The notes: generated by a model not told the origin, from the sequence alone. 35,246 bases of DNA from a virus (IMGVR_UViG_3300037487_000790:1-35246); one strand, 5' to 3'; counted from the first letter of the stretch, positions 20,928 through 30,766 are shown. Translations and numbers: made by a program.

Positions 20928-21247
20928 GGTGCCACCTCCTGCTTGGGCGGACGCAGCGCAGAGATCTGCGCCTCGATGCCTTCAAGCCACGCCTTGCCTT
21001 CCGGCGTGAGGACAGCTTCGCGCAGTCGGCGGGGCGTAATCAGCGCCTCCAGGTTTCGAATCTCGTCGAACACCGTCGGGACATACGGCGTCACTGGCGG
21101 CTCGGGCTCCGGCAGCTCGACCGCGCCGAACGCCATGCGCTCGTCGTGGTTCATGGAGCGCAGCCAGTTGGACGGATACCGCACGCCGCCCATCTCGAAC
21201 TCCTGGTCGATGCGGACGGTCTGGCCGTCGGGGAGTGCGTATCTCAT
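20924..21247 (-). CDS. Hypothetical protein next to tail fibre (107 aa)
   Basis: The product is 107 residues. It has a start pattern (MRYALPDGQTVRIDQEFEMG, then YPSNWLRSMNHDERMAFGAV) like small proteins encoded after phage tail fibres that may help fibre assembly. The C-terminus is Pro/Glu-rich and helical. ATGA overlap with the fibre gene, GTGA with the holin gene. Assembly role is inferred from position. Confidence 0.55.
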   Translation of the reverse strand: MRYALPDGQTVRIDQEFEMGGVRYPSNWLRSMNHDERMAFGAVELPEPEPPVTPYVPTVFDEIRNLEALITPRRLREAVLTPEGKAWLEGIEAQISALRPPKQEVAP

Positions 21248-22863
21248 GGGTTCACCTGGGCGTTATTGGGTTTCTTGTTCTGCACGAAACGGTTGCCGGC
21301 AGTCGAGGTCCAATTATTGGTCCCGCTCGTGTTGTACGAGGCCGACGAGGTTCGCAGCTTGAAGCCGCCCGCCGTCTTGTCGGCATCCGTCCCGAACGTC
21401 ACGCCATTGCCGTTGATCGTCAGCGTGGCGGGGTTGCCATTGGTCCAGATGAATGGACCATCTGCAGCCGCGTTTCCGGTGAAGCTGCCGCTGAGCGTCA
21501 CGGATGTGCTGGTGACGTTCTGCGTGGACAGAGCCTTGAAGCCGCTGGGCGGCGTGTAGGCGAAGGCGCGCTGGCCGAAGTTGAAATCGCCGATGCCGCT
21601 AGATTCAGCCGACACCGCAAAGCGATATGGTCCCGTCAGCCCCGTAAAGGCAGCGTTTGTGCCCGCGACAGGATCACCGCTAGCCTGCACCGTGCCGTTC
21701 TTGGAGAAATAGAGCTTGCCGTTGTCGGCGTCGAGGATGATGCCGATGACATCTCCAGAGACGTAGCTGTTGCCGTATGCGCTGAACGAGGCCGAATTGA
21801 TCTTGCGCCCATCGTAGTAGTACGCATAGGTGAAGCTGTCCTGCCCGAGGTATCGATTGGCACCAGCATTTGCCGAACCAGCGATGATGCCCGGCACGAA
21901 CTCGGCAATGTCTGCGCCCATCGTCACTTCGCAGTACCATTTGCCGGACGCCATCGTGATGGAGCTGTAAGCCTGCGCGTTGCCTCCGGCGGCCTTCGTG
22001 TAGTTGAGATTGGCCGCTGAATAGGTTCCTGCCGTCCCGCTAAGATCCAGCGGGTTCAGAACCGAATAGTTCAGCGTCGGCGTATCGGTCATCTGGTCGA
22101 ACGTCGTACCGCTCGTCACCGAGATGCCGCTGGTCGTCCAGTTGTTGGCGTTGCCGCTGCTGTCGTTGCCGATGGTCGTGGTGGTCGTGGCGTCGGCGAA
22201 CTTCAGGTAGAAGCCGTTGGTGCCGTAGGTGCCAGAGTACTGTTTCGGCACCCACACGCCGGTCGTTGCGTCGGTCTGGCCGAAGCTGGAGGGCGTCAGG
22301 GCTTGGCCGTCTATCATGTGCGTTTCGGCCAGATATCCGTCGAGGTATGTGCCGTTGGCTTGATCGGACATTAAACGGCAGCCGGTCGAGGCCGCGTTCA
22401 GCGTACTGTTGGAGTTCTGCGTGGGGTAGGTGCCAGACAGGTACGTCATGGCCGTGCCGTTCCACCACACTTTGACGCGGTCAGCTGCCGTCGCCTGCGT
22501 CGTGTCGATGGCAACGACGATGTGCCCCCACGCAGTCGGGTCGCGGAACGCGCCGGTGAACTGAATGTCGTTCACGTTGTCGGATCTGATGAACAGGCGC
22601 CCGCTGTATGAGCTGATGTTCCAGGCTATCATGCCAGCATTTCCGGAGCCAAAACTCACCAACGCAACTTGAGCCGACGACGACAGCGATGGAGCCGCCT
22701 TCATCCACGCGGAGTAGGTAACCTTCTTCTGGTCGGTCGGAGATGCCCCGCTGGTACGCGACAGATACGCGCTGTTGCTCGCGCGAAACCGCAGCGAGTA
22801 GGGGATCTGGTAGCCCGCAAGCGAGGCCAGCAGCAGAGCGTTCGCGGAGCCGGGGACGATCAT
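21244..22863 (-). CDS. Tail fibre / receptor-binding protein with LamG-like and SPRY-like domains
   Basis: The product is 539 residues. Residues about 20-210 resemble a LamG/concanavalin-type lectin domain (YSLRFRASNSAYLSRTSG, FTGAFRDPTAWGHIVVAID, GYLAETHMIDGQALTPSSFG). Then comes SGTYGTNGFYLKFAD and DSSGNANNW, a common block in marine phage fibres. Residues about 300-440 are SPRY-like (GKWYCEVTM, GDVIGIILDADNGKLYFSKN). The Asn/Thr/Ser-rich composition fits an exposed fibre that binds host glycans. It probably binds the host surface. Gap of four bases to the upstream fibre gene. Confidence 0.75.
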   Translation of the reverse strand: MIVPGSANALLLASLAGYQIPYSLRFRASNSAYLSRTSGASPTDQKKVTYSAWMKAAPSLSSSAQVALVSFGSGNAGMIAWNISSYSGRLFIRSDNVNDIQFTGAFRDPTAWGHIVVAIDTTQATAADRVKVWWNGTAMTYLSGTYPTQNSNSTLNAASTGCRLMSDQANGTYLDGYLAETHMIDGQALTPSSFGQTDATTGVWVPKQYSGTYGTNGFYLKFADATTTTTIGNDSSGNANNWTTSGISVTSGTTFDQMTDTPTLNYSVLNPLDLSGTAGTYSAANLNYTKAAGGNAQAYSSITMASGKWYCEVTMGADIAEFVPGIIAGSANAGANRYLGQDSFTYAYYYDGRKINSASFSAYGNSYVSGDVIGIILDADNGKLYFSKNGTVQASGDPVAGTNAAFTGLTGPYRFAVSAESSGIGDFNFGQRAFAYTPPSGFKALSTQNVTSTSVTLSGSFTGNAAADGPFIWTNGNPATLTINGNGVTFGTDADKTAGGFKLRTSSASYNTSGTNNWTSTAGNRFVQNKKPNNAQVNP

Positions 22864-22867
22864 GGCG

Positions 22868-24109
22868 TCACTTCACGTCGTTGAGCATCGCCGCGGTGAT
22901 GCGGCTCGCGCTCTCGACGTAGTAGACCAGGACGTCGACGGCGCCGGCGGTGGTGGTCAAGACGGGCAGTGTGCCGCCGGCGAACTTCCAGTTCGTGCCG
23001 TAGGCCAGCGTGCGGCCGCCCGATCCGTCCTGGGTGATGACGATGGCGCCGCTTTGGCCTGCGGTCTGGTTGGACGGGTTCGCCAGAGTGCGAGCGCCGC
23101 CGATCGTCAGCGAGAAGTTGTTGGCGACCGCGAAGTCCGCGGTGATGGTGGCCGCATCGGTCAGGACAGACACCGCGCCGCGATTGCCGGCGGTGAAGGA
23201 ATTGACGTCGGCGAGCCCCGGGACGGCGAGCGCGCTACGAGCTGCCGAAGCGGTGGTGCTTCCAGTGCCGCCGTTGGCGATCGCGACCACGCCGATCGGC
23301 GAGCCGCTGAAGCGCTGGTACCACTCGCACCGCCAGTTGCCGGAACCCAGCGAGACGAAGCCGGCCGTGTCGCCCGCTGCGGTGGTGATCGAGGCGCCGC
23401 CCGGCAGGATGAGCGAGGTCGCGTTGTAGGTCAGCGTCAGGATGCCGTCGAACTTGAGCACCCGGTAGATGCCCGCCGTGACGGTGTCGAACGCGGTGAT
23501 CGTCGTCGTGCCAGAGACCGCGAGGTACTCCGCATTCGCCGCGCCGATGTTCGTCGTCGAGGCCGATGCGATGGTCGAGCTGGTCTGGATTGAGCGCGTG
23601 ATGGACAGGAGCTGGAACTGCGTGCCGTCGTAGACCACCAGCACGATCGCGCCGTTGATGATGTCGCCAGCCGCCAGCGCAGCAGTGCCGCGGGTGATGT
23701 TCTTGGCGCCCAGAGCGTCGATGTTGAGCGTGGTGGCGCCGGTGTTGGTGCCCGCGGCCACGAACCAGAACATCTGGCCGGTCGCGTAGCTGGTCAGGAC
23801 GGGATTGGCCGATGCCGCGATGGTATCGATGCCTGTGACGCCCAGCAGCGAGACGACCCCGCCCTGGACCTGCGAGAGCCTGGCGCTGTCGGCTGCTGCC
23901 GTGCCCGCCGCGAGGCCCGTGAGCTTGTTGCCGCCCATGGGGATGTTCGCGGTGACGGTCGTCTGGCCGTCCTTCGTGATGCATGTCGAGAGGCCGGTGG
24001 CGAGGTCGGCGGTGAGCGCGTTGAACGCGGTGGCCGTGATGACCGTGCCCGCGACGACCGGCTGGCCTGCGGTGTTGATCTGGAAGGTGCCGGAGCCGTT
24101 GAAGCTCAT
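22868..24109 (-). CDS. Tail fibre protein
   Basis: The product is 413 residues, Thr/Ala/Gly/Ser-rich with beta repeats. It opens with SFNGSGTFQINTAGQPVVAG, an N-terminal block common to virion-attached fibres, then FNALTADLATGLS and IPMGGNKLTGLAAGTAAADS, which is typical phage-fibre repeat sequence. It probably anchors to the tail and supports the lectin-like fibre encoded next. ATGA overlap with the upstream gene. Confidence 0.75.
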   Translation of the reverse strand: MSFNGSGTFQINTAGQPVVAGTVITATAFNALTADLATGLSTCITKDGQTTVTANIPMGGNKLTGLAAGTAAADSARLSQVQGGVVSLLGVTGIDTIAASANPVLTSYATGQMFWFVAAGTNTGATTLNIDALGAKNITRGTAALAAGDIINGAIVLVVYDGTQFQLLSITRSIQTSSTIASASTTNIGAANAEYLAVSGTTTITAFDTVTAGIYRVLKFDGILTLTYNATSLILPGGASITTAAGDTAGFVSLGSGNWRCEWYQRFSGSPIGVVAIANGGTGSTTASAARSALAVPGLADVNSFTAGNRGAVSVLTDAATITADFAVANNFSLTIGGARTLANPSNQTAGQSGAIVITQDGSGGRTLAYGTNWKFAGGTLPVLTTTAGAVDVLVYYVESASRITAAMLNDVK

Positions 24110-25701
24110 GGGGAGACCCCTTGCTGCAGGATGTTGATGAGCGCCGGGATGTTGCCACGCGGCGTCGAAGCGGGCGGAAGATTTGATGCGCGGTTGCCGG
24201 AAAGGATGAGGTCAAGGAGGCGCTGCGCTTTCTCGCGCTCCATTTGATCGGCAGCGCGCTTCGACAGATAGCCTGCCGCCGGAACGCCAATAGCACCAAC
24301 GGGACCAAGAACAGCGGCGCCGCCGCCGCCGCTGAGGATGCCGCTGACGATGCCAGTTGGCGCGGCCTTTCCGAAGAAACGCAGCGTGTTCTGAATAAGG
24401 TCGCCTTCCACCGCGCTCTTCAACGCCTTCATTTCATCCGGCGTGAAGTTTCGAGTGGCTTCCTTGTTCAGCATCACCGACTTCAGGGCTTGGCGCATCG
24501 TATTTTCGAGATTGGAGCCAGACCCGGCAGTTGCGGCATTTGCCTTTGCCCGCTCGATCGCGTCCGTGATCTCGCCGTGCTTCATCAGCCGCGACCATGC
24601 CGCCCGGGCTTCGGAGATCTGCTGCGCCGCAGTCTGCACATCTGCTTTGATGCCGATGGATTGCGCGACCGGGCCAGCGATCACATCGTGGTCCAAAATT
24701 GAGGTCCCGACGCGCGGAGACTTCACCAGATCGTCGATGGAGTTGACGATCTTGCGAGCGGCGGCGCGGTCGGACTCGTTCGCTAGTCCGCCAACCCGCA
24801 TAGCCTGCTTTCGGATGTTCTCAAGCTCCTTGAACGCGAAGACGTTGTCCTGGATGCGGTCGATTTCCTTTAGAACATTCGCGGTGCCCGGCTGGTTGCC
24901 CGGGTTGTAGCCGAAGTCCGAAAGCTGCTCGACAACATCCTCGCGCAGACGCTTGGCAGCGCCGGGAGTGAAGATGACGCCGGACTCCTCGGCGCTCTTG
25001 TAGGCCCTCTGCGCGGCCCTCTTCGTCTCTTCGGCGGTCGGAACGCCGGGCGCTGGCGCGACCGTGCCGAAGGTGCGGCGCGCAAGCCCAGCGGTCGCGG
25101 CAGGAATAACGCCACCGGCCAACCCGCCCGCGATCCCGGCGACGCCCTTGGCAACAGGCCCGGCCTCTTCGCCCACTGCTTCCTGCGCCACCTGAGAGCC
25201 GAGGCCGCCGGTTGTTCCCATAACAATTTGCTGGCCGGGGCTGGCCTGCAGGACCTGCGCGAGGCGCTGGGCGGCTGGCGCGGCCGCGGTTTGCAGGGCG
25301 CGACCGATGCCCATCGGGGTCAAGGCGCCAGCAGCGCCAGAAATGCCGGCGCCCATGAGGCGTTCTCCGGCGTCACGAGCTTCTGGCAGGCCCAGGTTGG
25401 TCATGAGGCCGCCGGAATCGACCCGCATGAAGCCCAGCCCCGGGATGCGCGAAAGCAGGTTCTGCGGGATGGCGGCGATGTCGTACAGCGGCGCTACGGT
25501 GCCCTCAAGCACGGCCCGGGTGCCAAGGCCCACCTGCTCGGCCATGGTGCGCGGTGGGGCAGCCTGCGGGGCCTGTGGGGCCTCCTGCGGGCCGGGGGCG
25601 GGTTGAGCGAACTGCAGGAACGGATTTGCCCCTTCCTGCGGCGCTGGTTGGGCGGGCGCGGCGGGCTGGACGTACTGCAGGAACGGGTTCGGCTCGGCCA
25701 C
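24106..25701 (-). CDS. Internal virion / DNA-ejection protein (531 aa)
   Basis: The product is 531 residues. Two short N-terminal repeats (NPFLQYVQPA, NPFLQFAQPA), each with Pro/Gln linkers, precede a hydrophobic Ala/Gly-rich middle (about 130-230) and helical charged segments (about 230-440). A second glycine-rich stretch (about 450-480) looks membrane-interactive. These properties, and its position after the tail hub, suit a protein ejected with the genome to form a conduit. No lytic transglycosylase motif is evident. Assignment is from composition and order. Confidence 0.6.
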   Translation of the reverse strand: MAEPNPFLQYVQPAAPAQPAPQEGANPFLQFAQPAPGPQEAPQAPQAAPPRTMAEQVGLGTRAVLEGTVAPLYDIAAIPQNLLSRIPGLGFMRVDSGGLMTNLGLPEARDAGERLMGAGISGAAGALTPMGIGRALQTAAAPAAQRLAQVLQASPGQQIVMGTTGGLGSQVAQEAVGEEAGPVAKGVAGIAGGLAGGVIPAATAGLARRTFGTVAPAPGVPTAEETKRAAQRAYKSAEESGVIFTPGAAKRLREDVVEQLSDFGYNPGNQPGTANVLKEIDRIQDNVFAFKELENIRKQAMRVGGLANESDRAAARKIVNSIDDLVKSPRVGTSILDHDVIAGPVAQSIGIKADVQTAAQQISEARAAWSRLMKHGEITDAIERAKANAATAGSGSNLENTMRQALKSVMLNKEATRNFTPDEMKALKSAVEGDLIQNTLRFFGKAAPTGIVSGILSGGGGAAVLGPVGAIGVPAAGYLSKRAADQMEREKAQRLLDLILSGNRASNLPPASTPRGNIPALINILQQGVSP

Positions 25702-25703
25702 CG

Positions 25704-26975
25704 CTACCTCCCCAGAACGCGCGCTGCCGCACCAGCGCCGAACGCCGCGTCAAACTGCTCGCGCGTCCCTCGTCCCGCGCGCAGGGCGTCGATCGCGGCC
25801 TGCGGTATGTTCGTTGCCGGGGCGCTAGGAGCCGCCGGTGCGGCGGGTGCGCGCGGAGCGCCGGGAGCGGCGGGAGCGGCGGGAGCGGCGGGTGCGGGCG
25901 GCTGAGCGCCTGCCGGCTGGCGATAGCTGCGCGTGAGGAGGCTTTCCCGCCGCTGCTCTGCGCCCTTGATCCGATCCTGCGCCAGCGCGATCGCGCGGTC
26001 GAGGATGGCCGCGCGCTGCTCGGGCGTCTTGCCGCTGCTGGCCTGCAGATCAAGCAGAACCTTGCGCTCGCCCTCGGTCGGGTTGCCGCCGAACGTTGAC
26101 TTGAGCTGGCCGAGCGCCTGCTCCTTGACGAGGTTGTCGTAGTTGATGAGCGCGTTGCTTTCCTCGCTTGGCGCCATGCCAACCAACGACCGCGCCTGCG
26201 ATTCGAGATAGGCCGTCGTTCCTGCGCCGGCTCCGCCGCGGAACTTGCCGCTGAGATCCCCTGCCTGAGCGAGAAGGGACAGCGTGCTCTGTCCAGCGTC
26301 GATCTGATCCTGCTGCTGGAAAACCTGACGCCGCTCTGCCTCCGACAGCTGTGCCGCGCGGCGCGCGTCTTCCTGACGTTGACGCTCCAGAGCTTCCGCG
26401 CGCAGCTGAAGGCCCTCTCGCTGGGCCTCAAGCCTGCCGCCCGCCAGGATCTGCGCGGTCTGCTGTTGCCCTGCCGCGATGGTGGCGCGCAGCTCGCGAT
26501 TGGCTTCCGCTATCTCGGCCCGCGCCAAGCGGTCATCGCGTGCCTTCTGCGTCGCCGCTTCGCGCGCTAGTTCTTTGTCCCGCGCGGTCTCCGCCATCGA
26601 GAACAGCGGTCCAGCCATCGCCTGCGCGCGCTGCCCGAGGGTTCCGCCGAGCGCCGTCGTCGCCAGCGCCTGCCGATCCTCCGGCGTCTTCGCGCCCTGC
26701 AGCGCCGCGGCGAACTCCTGGCCCTTCTTGATGTCGCCCTCGCGCAGCTCGCGCTGCTCGCGAGCGCCCTCTGCGCTCAAGTAGGCGCCGCCGAGGCCGG
26801 CCAGCACCTTGGCGAGCGAAGCAGTGACAGGGATCGGCGCCTGTATGCCCTGATACGAAAACGGCTCGGTCGGCTGGAATGCCTGCTGCTGGAGCGCCTC
26901 GGCGTATTTCTGCCGACGCGCGATGTCCTGCTTCTGGGCCTCGTAGGGGTCCGGCAGGTTGAAGGAGACGGCCAT
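25704..26975 (-). CDS. Internal virion protein with coiled coils (423 aa)
   Basis: The product is 423 residues, Ala/Gln/Arg/Glu-rich. Long helices run from about 10-50 and 70-260, then 260-350; a Pro/Ala repeat linker (about 356-390) precedes a small C-terminal domain (IPQAAIDALRAGRGTREQFD). AGGAAA precedes ATG 26975 by about ten bases. Structural/ejection role is inferred from its place between the two other ejection-type genes. Confidence 0.6.
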   Translation of the reverse strand: MAVSFNLPDPYEAQKQDIARRQKYAEALQQQAFQPTEPFSYQGIQAPIPVTASLAKVLAGLGGAYLSAEGAREQRELREGDIKKGQEFAAALQGAKTPEDRQALATTALGGTLGQRAQAMAGPLFSMAETARDKELAREAATQKARDDRLARAEIAEANRELRATIAAGQQQTAQILAGGRLEAQREGLQLRAEALERQRQEDARRAAQLSEAERRQVFQQQDQIDAGQSTLSLLAQAGDLSGKFRGGAGAGTTAYLESQARSLVGMAPSEESNALINYDNLVKEQALGQLKSTFGGNPTEGERKVLLDLQASSGKTPEQRAAILDRAIALAQDRIKGAEQRRESLLTRSYRQPAGAQPPAPAAPAAPAAPGAPRAPAAPAAPSAPATNIPQAAIDALRAGRGTREQFDAAFGAGAAARVLGR

Positions 26976-26987
26976 GTCTGCGTTTTC

Positions 26988-27896
26988 CTAGATCCGGGGG
27001 CGCATGAAATACAGGCCGCCGAGACCGGCGGCGCTTCCGAGCAGCTGGCCGAGGCCGGCAGTCTGCGCGTTCAGCCCGGCCTGCTGGATGCCGTACTGCT
27101 GCATCGCATTCTGCCCCGCCGCCTGCGCCGCGCCGAAGATCGGGGCGGGCGCGACCTGCTGGCCCTGATACGCGCCGAACTGCGGCATCTGGATCTGCGA
27201 GCCGCCCATCAGGCCGATGATCTCGTTCAGCGGGACCGACCGCAGCGCCAGCTCGCGCTGCAGCGCCTGCGCGCGCGCTTGGTTCTCGAAACCCATCGCC
27301 GCCTGCTGCTCCGACGCCGCCTGCGCGCGAGCCTGCGTGTCGAGGCCGATGCCCTGCAGCGCCGCCTGCGAGCGCAGGTCGTTCTCCTGCTGCTGCTGCT
27401 CGCGAATGGCGGCGCTGTACGCCTCGCCGCCGCGCGCCAGCCCCTGGTTGGCAAGCTGCGTCTCTAGCTGCGCGCGCGACCGCTGGATCTGGGGCTCCAG
27501 CCTCGCCATGATCGCTTCCTGCGCGGTCGTGCCGGCGTTGACCGGCGCGCGCGGAAGCCCCGACAGGTCAAATACGGTGTTGAGCTCTCCCGTGCCGGTC
27601 TGGAACGGGGTAGCCAGCGTCCTCTCGGCGGTTCCGACGCCCTGCAGTCCCAGCTCCGCGAGGCGGCGGTCCACCTGCTGCTGCGCCTGCAGCGTCGCCT
27701 GCGCCTCGGGCGTCAAAGTCTGCGTGACGGTCGGGATGTCGCCCTCGTACTTGACCGTCTGGCTGCCGAGCGGGCCGTAGATGTTGGGGTTCGACAGCAT
27801 GGCCGAGGCGCGCGCGGCCTCGACGTTCGCCGCGCCCTGCGCCTTCGCGGCTCCCGCGTAGTCAGGCTGCGGGGGAGCGGATGCCTTCTTGCCCAT
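26988..27896 (-). CDS. Internal virion protein (302 aa)
   Basis: The product is 302 residues. Its start (APPQPDYAGAAKAQGAANVE, then ARASAMLSNPNIYGPLGSQT) follows a family common in marine podophage virion clusters, with Gln-rich helices (about 70-235) and a Gly/Ala-rich end. ATG 27896 has GGAG six bases upstream. It overlaps the GNAT gene by 35 bases. Likely part of the ejectosome. Confidence 0.65.
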   Translation of the reverse strand: MGKKASAPPQPDYAGAAKAQGAANVEAARASAMLSNPNIYGPLGSQTVKYEGDIPTVTQTLTPEAQATLQAQQQVDRRLAELGLQGVGTAERTLATPFQTGTGELNTVFDLSGLPRAPVNAGTTAQEAIMARLEPQIQRSRAQLETQLANQGLARGGEAYSAAIREQQQQENDLRSQAALQGIGLDTQARAQAASEQQAAMGFENQARAQALQRELALRSVPLNEIIGLMGGSQIQMPQFGAYQGQQVAPAPIFGAAQAAGQNAMQQYGIQQAGLNAQTAGLGQLLGSAAGLGGLYFMRPRI

Positions 27897-28293
27897 GGCT
27901 GTCTCCAAGGAAGCGGCAGGTCTCCCGCCGCATGGTGTAGATGATCAGGTCGCCGCCAAGCGCGGCATCACGCAGGCAAGCTTCCTCGACAAAACCGAGG
28001 CGGCGCAGGAGTCGAATGCTGCGGATGTGGTCCGCGGAGGTCGTCGCGACGATCTTGCGCGCGCCCAACTGGCGAAACGGATAGTCAAAGATCGCCAACA
28101 GGAAGCCGCGCGTCAATGGCTTGTCGGCCGCAATCTGGCCCTCGACCGATGCGCCGTTCCAGTCACGGTACGAGGCGCCCGCGGTCAGCCGCCCATCGCT
28201 CTCCCAGCCTATTGCCGACATGCAAACCGGATCGAAGAATCCGCCAATGCGGTCCATGACCCAATGGCCGACAACCGGTCCAGCGACGATCAT
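27862..28293 (-). CDS. GNAT-family N-acetyltransferase
   Basis: The product is 143 residues. The GNAT fold shows in the beta strands (YRDWNGASVEGQIAADKPLT), the helix FLLAIFDYPFRQLGARKIVA, and the SADHIRSIRLLRRLGFVEEA motif that follows acetyl-CoA binding strands. ATG 28293 overlaps the gp10-like gene stop (ATGA). The family acetylates amines from acetyl-CoA; in virion clusters it may modify a structural or host protein. The classic Q/RxxGxG/A loop is not clearly visible, so activity is uncertain. Sequence upstream in the same frame lies in the neighbouring gene. Confidence 0.7.
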   Translation of the reverse strand: MIVAGPVVGHWVMDRIGGFFDPVCMSAIGWESDGRLTAGASYRDWNGASVEGQIAADKPLTRGFLLAIFDYPFRQLGARKIVATTSADHIRSIRLLRRLGFVEEACLRDAALGGDLIIYTMRRETCRFLGDSHGQEGIRSPAA

Positions 28294-29855
28294 ATGCCGT
28301 TCCAGCCCGGCATGAAGACGACGTCGGTTGCGGCCCATTCCAGCGACAGGCCCTTCGACGCCGAGCGGAAGTTGACCGACCCGCAGTAGCCGACGCCCGT
28401 GACACCCTGCCAGTTCACCGAAATGTTCTGCCCGGCGCCCCACGTTCCGTTGTCCCAGAGCGACGTATCCCAAACCGCGCTGGTTTGCGGCAGATAGGCC
28501 AGCGGCGCCGAGGTGTCGTTGACCTGAAAGTCGATGTTCATGCCGACAAAGACTGCCGGCTGGCCATCTGCGAACAGGTTCGGCCTCGCGCGGGTGAAGA
28601 TCTTCTTCTGGCCGCGCGACCCGAAGTAGTTGAACGCCTGCAGCGCGCCTGCCGAGATGGCGGCGCCGTCATCCGAATGGTCGTCGGTCCATGCCTTGGC
28701 GACGTAGTCCGTGCCGCCGAAGAACAGATCCTGCTTGTGCAGGCAGAACGTGTTGGCGTTCCAGCCGGTGAAGTTGCACCAGCTCTGGACGATGGTGTTC
28801 ATCACGTACTGCTGCTGCGACCCAACGCCGACCGGAATGTTGACGATCACGGCGTTGAACTTGGGCGCCACGCAGATTTCCCATCCGAACGAGCCGGAAT
28901 AGGCGGCCGTTGCAGCTGCGAAGGCGCCCTGGATCTTGTTGGTCAGCGCGACACTCTCGGGCGCCACGCGCGCGCTCTGTAGCGCCTGCGAGAGCGGGAA
29001 CAGGCCATCGAAGGCGATGTATGCCAGATCGCCGGCGAACTTCGCCAAGCACCGCTTGCCCATCGGCGAGCCCATCGCCCAGACGCCGACCAGCGACCAC
29101 GTCGAGATGTTCGACGGGTCGGTGCCGCGGTAGATGATGATTTCGCCCTGCGTCGTCACGAACACGAGGTTGTCGTCGAGGCCGAAGCCGGCGTCGATAG
29201 TCCAGACGCCCACGGCGAGCAGATACCCGCCCTTGCGCGCGACCGCCGAGAGGTCCAGCACCTGCGCCGCGCCGCCGACCGACTGGGTCGGCAGATACCA
29301 CGCTTTCAGCGTGTTGCGCTGGATGAACCAGAGCCTGTTCTTGAACAGGCAGACGTTGTCCAGCTCGCTCGTCGTGACGCCGGTGATCGCGGGCGTCGAA
29401 GCTCCGGTGATGGCCGTCCAGGTCGAGCCATCGTAGAGTAGCGGGTTGTTGCCGCCGCTGACCGCGTACAGGAAGTTGCCACCTGGCGTCGCGACGTTGG
29501 TGCTTTCCCATCGACTGTTGGTCAAGCCGCTGACCACCGCAGCGCCTACCGCGCCGGCGCTGGTGACGTTGTAGATCGAGTTGCTGGAGATCGCGAACAG
29601 CGACTGCGTCGTTGCGCCGTTGTACGGCATCAGCGTCTCGACCTGACCCGGCAGGCCGGTCGCGTGCTTCTGGTAACCGCCACGCAAGACGACGTTGGTG
29701 GCGGTCGGGAAGTAGTTGGTCAGCGTCACCGCATCGGTGGGCTTCATGTTCGCAAGGCTGTCGCGCGCATTCCACCCGCCGATCGGAGACGGGATCGACG
29801 CGACGCGCGCGCTCGCTTGCTTTGCGGCACGCAGGACTGGGGCGGGCCGGACCAT
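28290..29855 (-). CDS. Tail hub / DNA stabilisation protein, gp10-like
   Basis: The product is 521 residues from ATG 29855; an in-frame ATG at 29894 would add 13 and lacks a ribosome-binding site. Beta-rich repeats in the body (LFAISSNSIYNVTSAG, RLWFIQRNTLKAWYLPTQ, AVGVWTIDAGFGLDDNLVFV) suggest a propeller-like hub. In P22 the gp10 hub follows the gp4 adaptor, as here (29857-30765). It should close the portal channel and attach spikes. ATGA overlap with the GNAT gene. Confidence 0.7.
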   Translation of the reverse strand: MVRPAPVLRAAKQASARVASIPSPIGGWNARDSLANMKPTDAVTLTNYFPTATNVVLRGGYQKHATGLPGQVETLMPYNGATTQSLFAISSNSIYNVTSAGAVGAAVVSGLTNSRWESTNVATPGGNFLYAVSGGNNPLLYDGSTWTAITGASTPAITGVTTSELDNVCLFKNRLWFIQRNTLKAWYLPTQSVGGAAQVLDLSAVARKGGYLLAVGVWTIDAGFGLDDNLVFVTTQGEIIIYRGTDPSNISTWSLVGVWAMGSPMGKRCLAKFAGDLAYIAFDGLFPLSQALQSARVAPESVALTNKIQGAFAAATAAYSGSFGWEICVAPKFNAVIVNIPVGVGSQQQYVMNTIVQSWCNFTGWNANTFCLHKQDLFFGGTDYVAKAWTDDHSDDGAAISAGALQAFNYFGSRGQKKIFTRARPNLFADGQPAVFVGMNIDFQVNDTSAPLAYLPQTSAVWDTSLWDNGTWGAGQNISVNWQGVTGVGYCGSVNFRSASKGLSLEWAATDVVFMPGWNGI

Positions 29856-29856
29856 C

Positions 29857-30765
29857 TCAGGTCGACCCGTAACCGCTGTCCGGGATGTTGTCATAGCCGA
29901 TCAGCACCGTGCCCGGGCGCGGCGCGAAGGACAGGTTGGCGGCCGACATGTCCTGCGCCATCGCCGTCTCCAGCTCGCGCAGGAAGTCGCGATAGAGCGC
30001 CGTGGTATCGAAGCCCTTAGCCTCGAAATACTTCAGCTTCGTCATGAGGACCATGACGCGGTCCGGGTAGATGCAGGTGTCGTCGTCAGCGGTGAAGCTG
30101 TTCTTGATCGCGCCCGAGGACGACAGCGCCCAGCCCTTCGACCTGTACTCAAAGCCGAGGTATTCGGCGGTCGTGGTGGCCGGCCAGATCTGGAAGTACG
30201 CGCCGTAGAGGCGCCAGCGGATGCGCGGGCCAGTCGAGATGTAGCCCGACAGCAGCCATTCCCACTGCTGCGGGCTCTCTGGGCCAAGCATCTCCCATCG
30301 CTTTGACTTGTCCCACTGCGTGCGCGGGACTAGCGCATCGTAGTCGGCCGGCAGCGAATACTTGGTCTTGGCAAAGGTAATGCTCGCCGCGGTGCCCGGG
30401 CCGCCCGGGTTCTGGTTCAGCGTGACCTGCGTGCCGCTGTCGACGGTCTCTATGAACGTGTCCTGGTTGATGCCCGTGCCGACGGCCATGTAGGTCGAGT
30501 CGAGGCCCGTGGTGTCGGGGATGCCGGTCACCTGCGGCGACGAGGTCGTCCATGTGCCGGTCGTCGTCAGGTATTGGACGGTGAAGCGGTGCGGCCGGGT
30601 CAGCTCGCGCCAGTCGTGACGCTTGAGCAGCTCGTAGCCACTCGCGTTCATCAGCGCCAATGTCTGGATGACGTCCTGCGAGTTGTTCCCGGCCACGGTA
30701 GACGGCGAGACGAGGCCCAGCTCGTTGCAAACCTGCTGGACAAGCTGAACCATCGTCGAGCCCAT
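29857..30765 (-). CDS. Head-tail adaptor (gp4-like connector)
   Basis: The product is 302 residues. The N-terminus (VQLVQQVCNELGLVSPSTVA) with the following MNASGYELLKRHDWRELTRP resembles P22 gp4-type tail adaptors. The middle holds beta segments and the C-terminus has a helical end (about 240-285). AGGAG lies eight bases upstream of ATG 30765. It should bind the portal ring and receive the hub. Confidence 0.7.
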   Translation of the reverse strand: MGSTMVQLVQQVCNELGLVSPSTVAGNNSQDVIQTLALMNASGYELLKRHDWRELTRPHRFTVQYLTTTGTWTTSSPQVTGIPDTTGLDSTYMAVGTGINQDTFIETVDSGTQVTLNQNPGGPGTAASITFAKTKYSLPADYDALVPRTQWDKSKRWEMLGPESPQQWEWLLSGYISTGPRIRWRLYGAYFQIWPATTTAEYLGFEYRSKGWALSSSGAIKNSFTADDDTCIYPDRVMVLMTKLKYFEAKGFDTTALYRDFLRELETAMAQDMSAANLSFAPRPGTVLIGYDNIPDSGYGST

Positions 30766-30766
30766 G

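Noticed and set aside
27862-28473. Longer GNAT frame starting at 28473
   Set aside because: The extra 60 codons overlap the gp10-like gene in another frame and look random; ATG 28293 gives an ATGA overlap.
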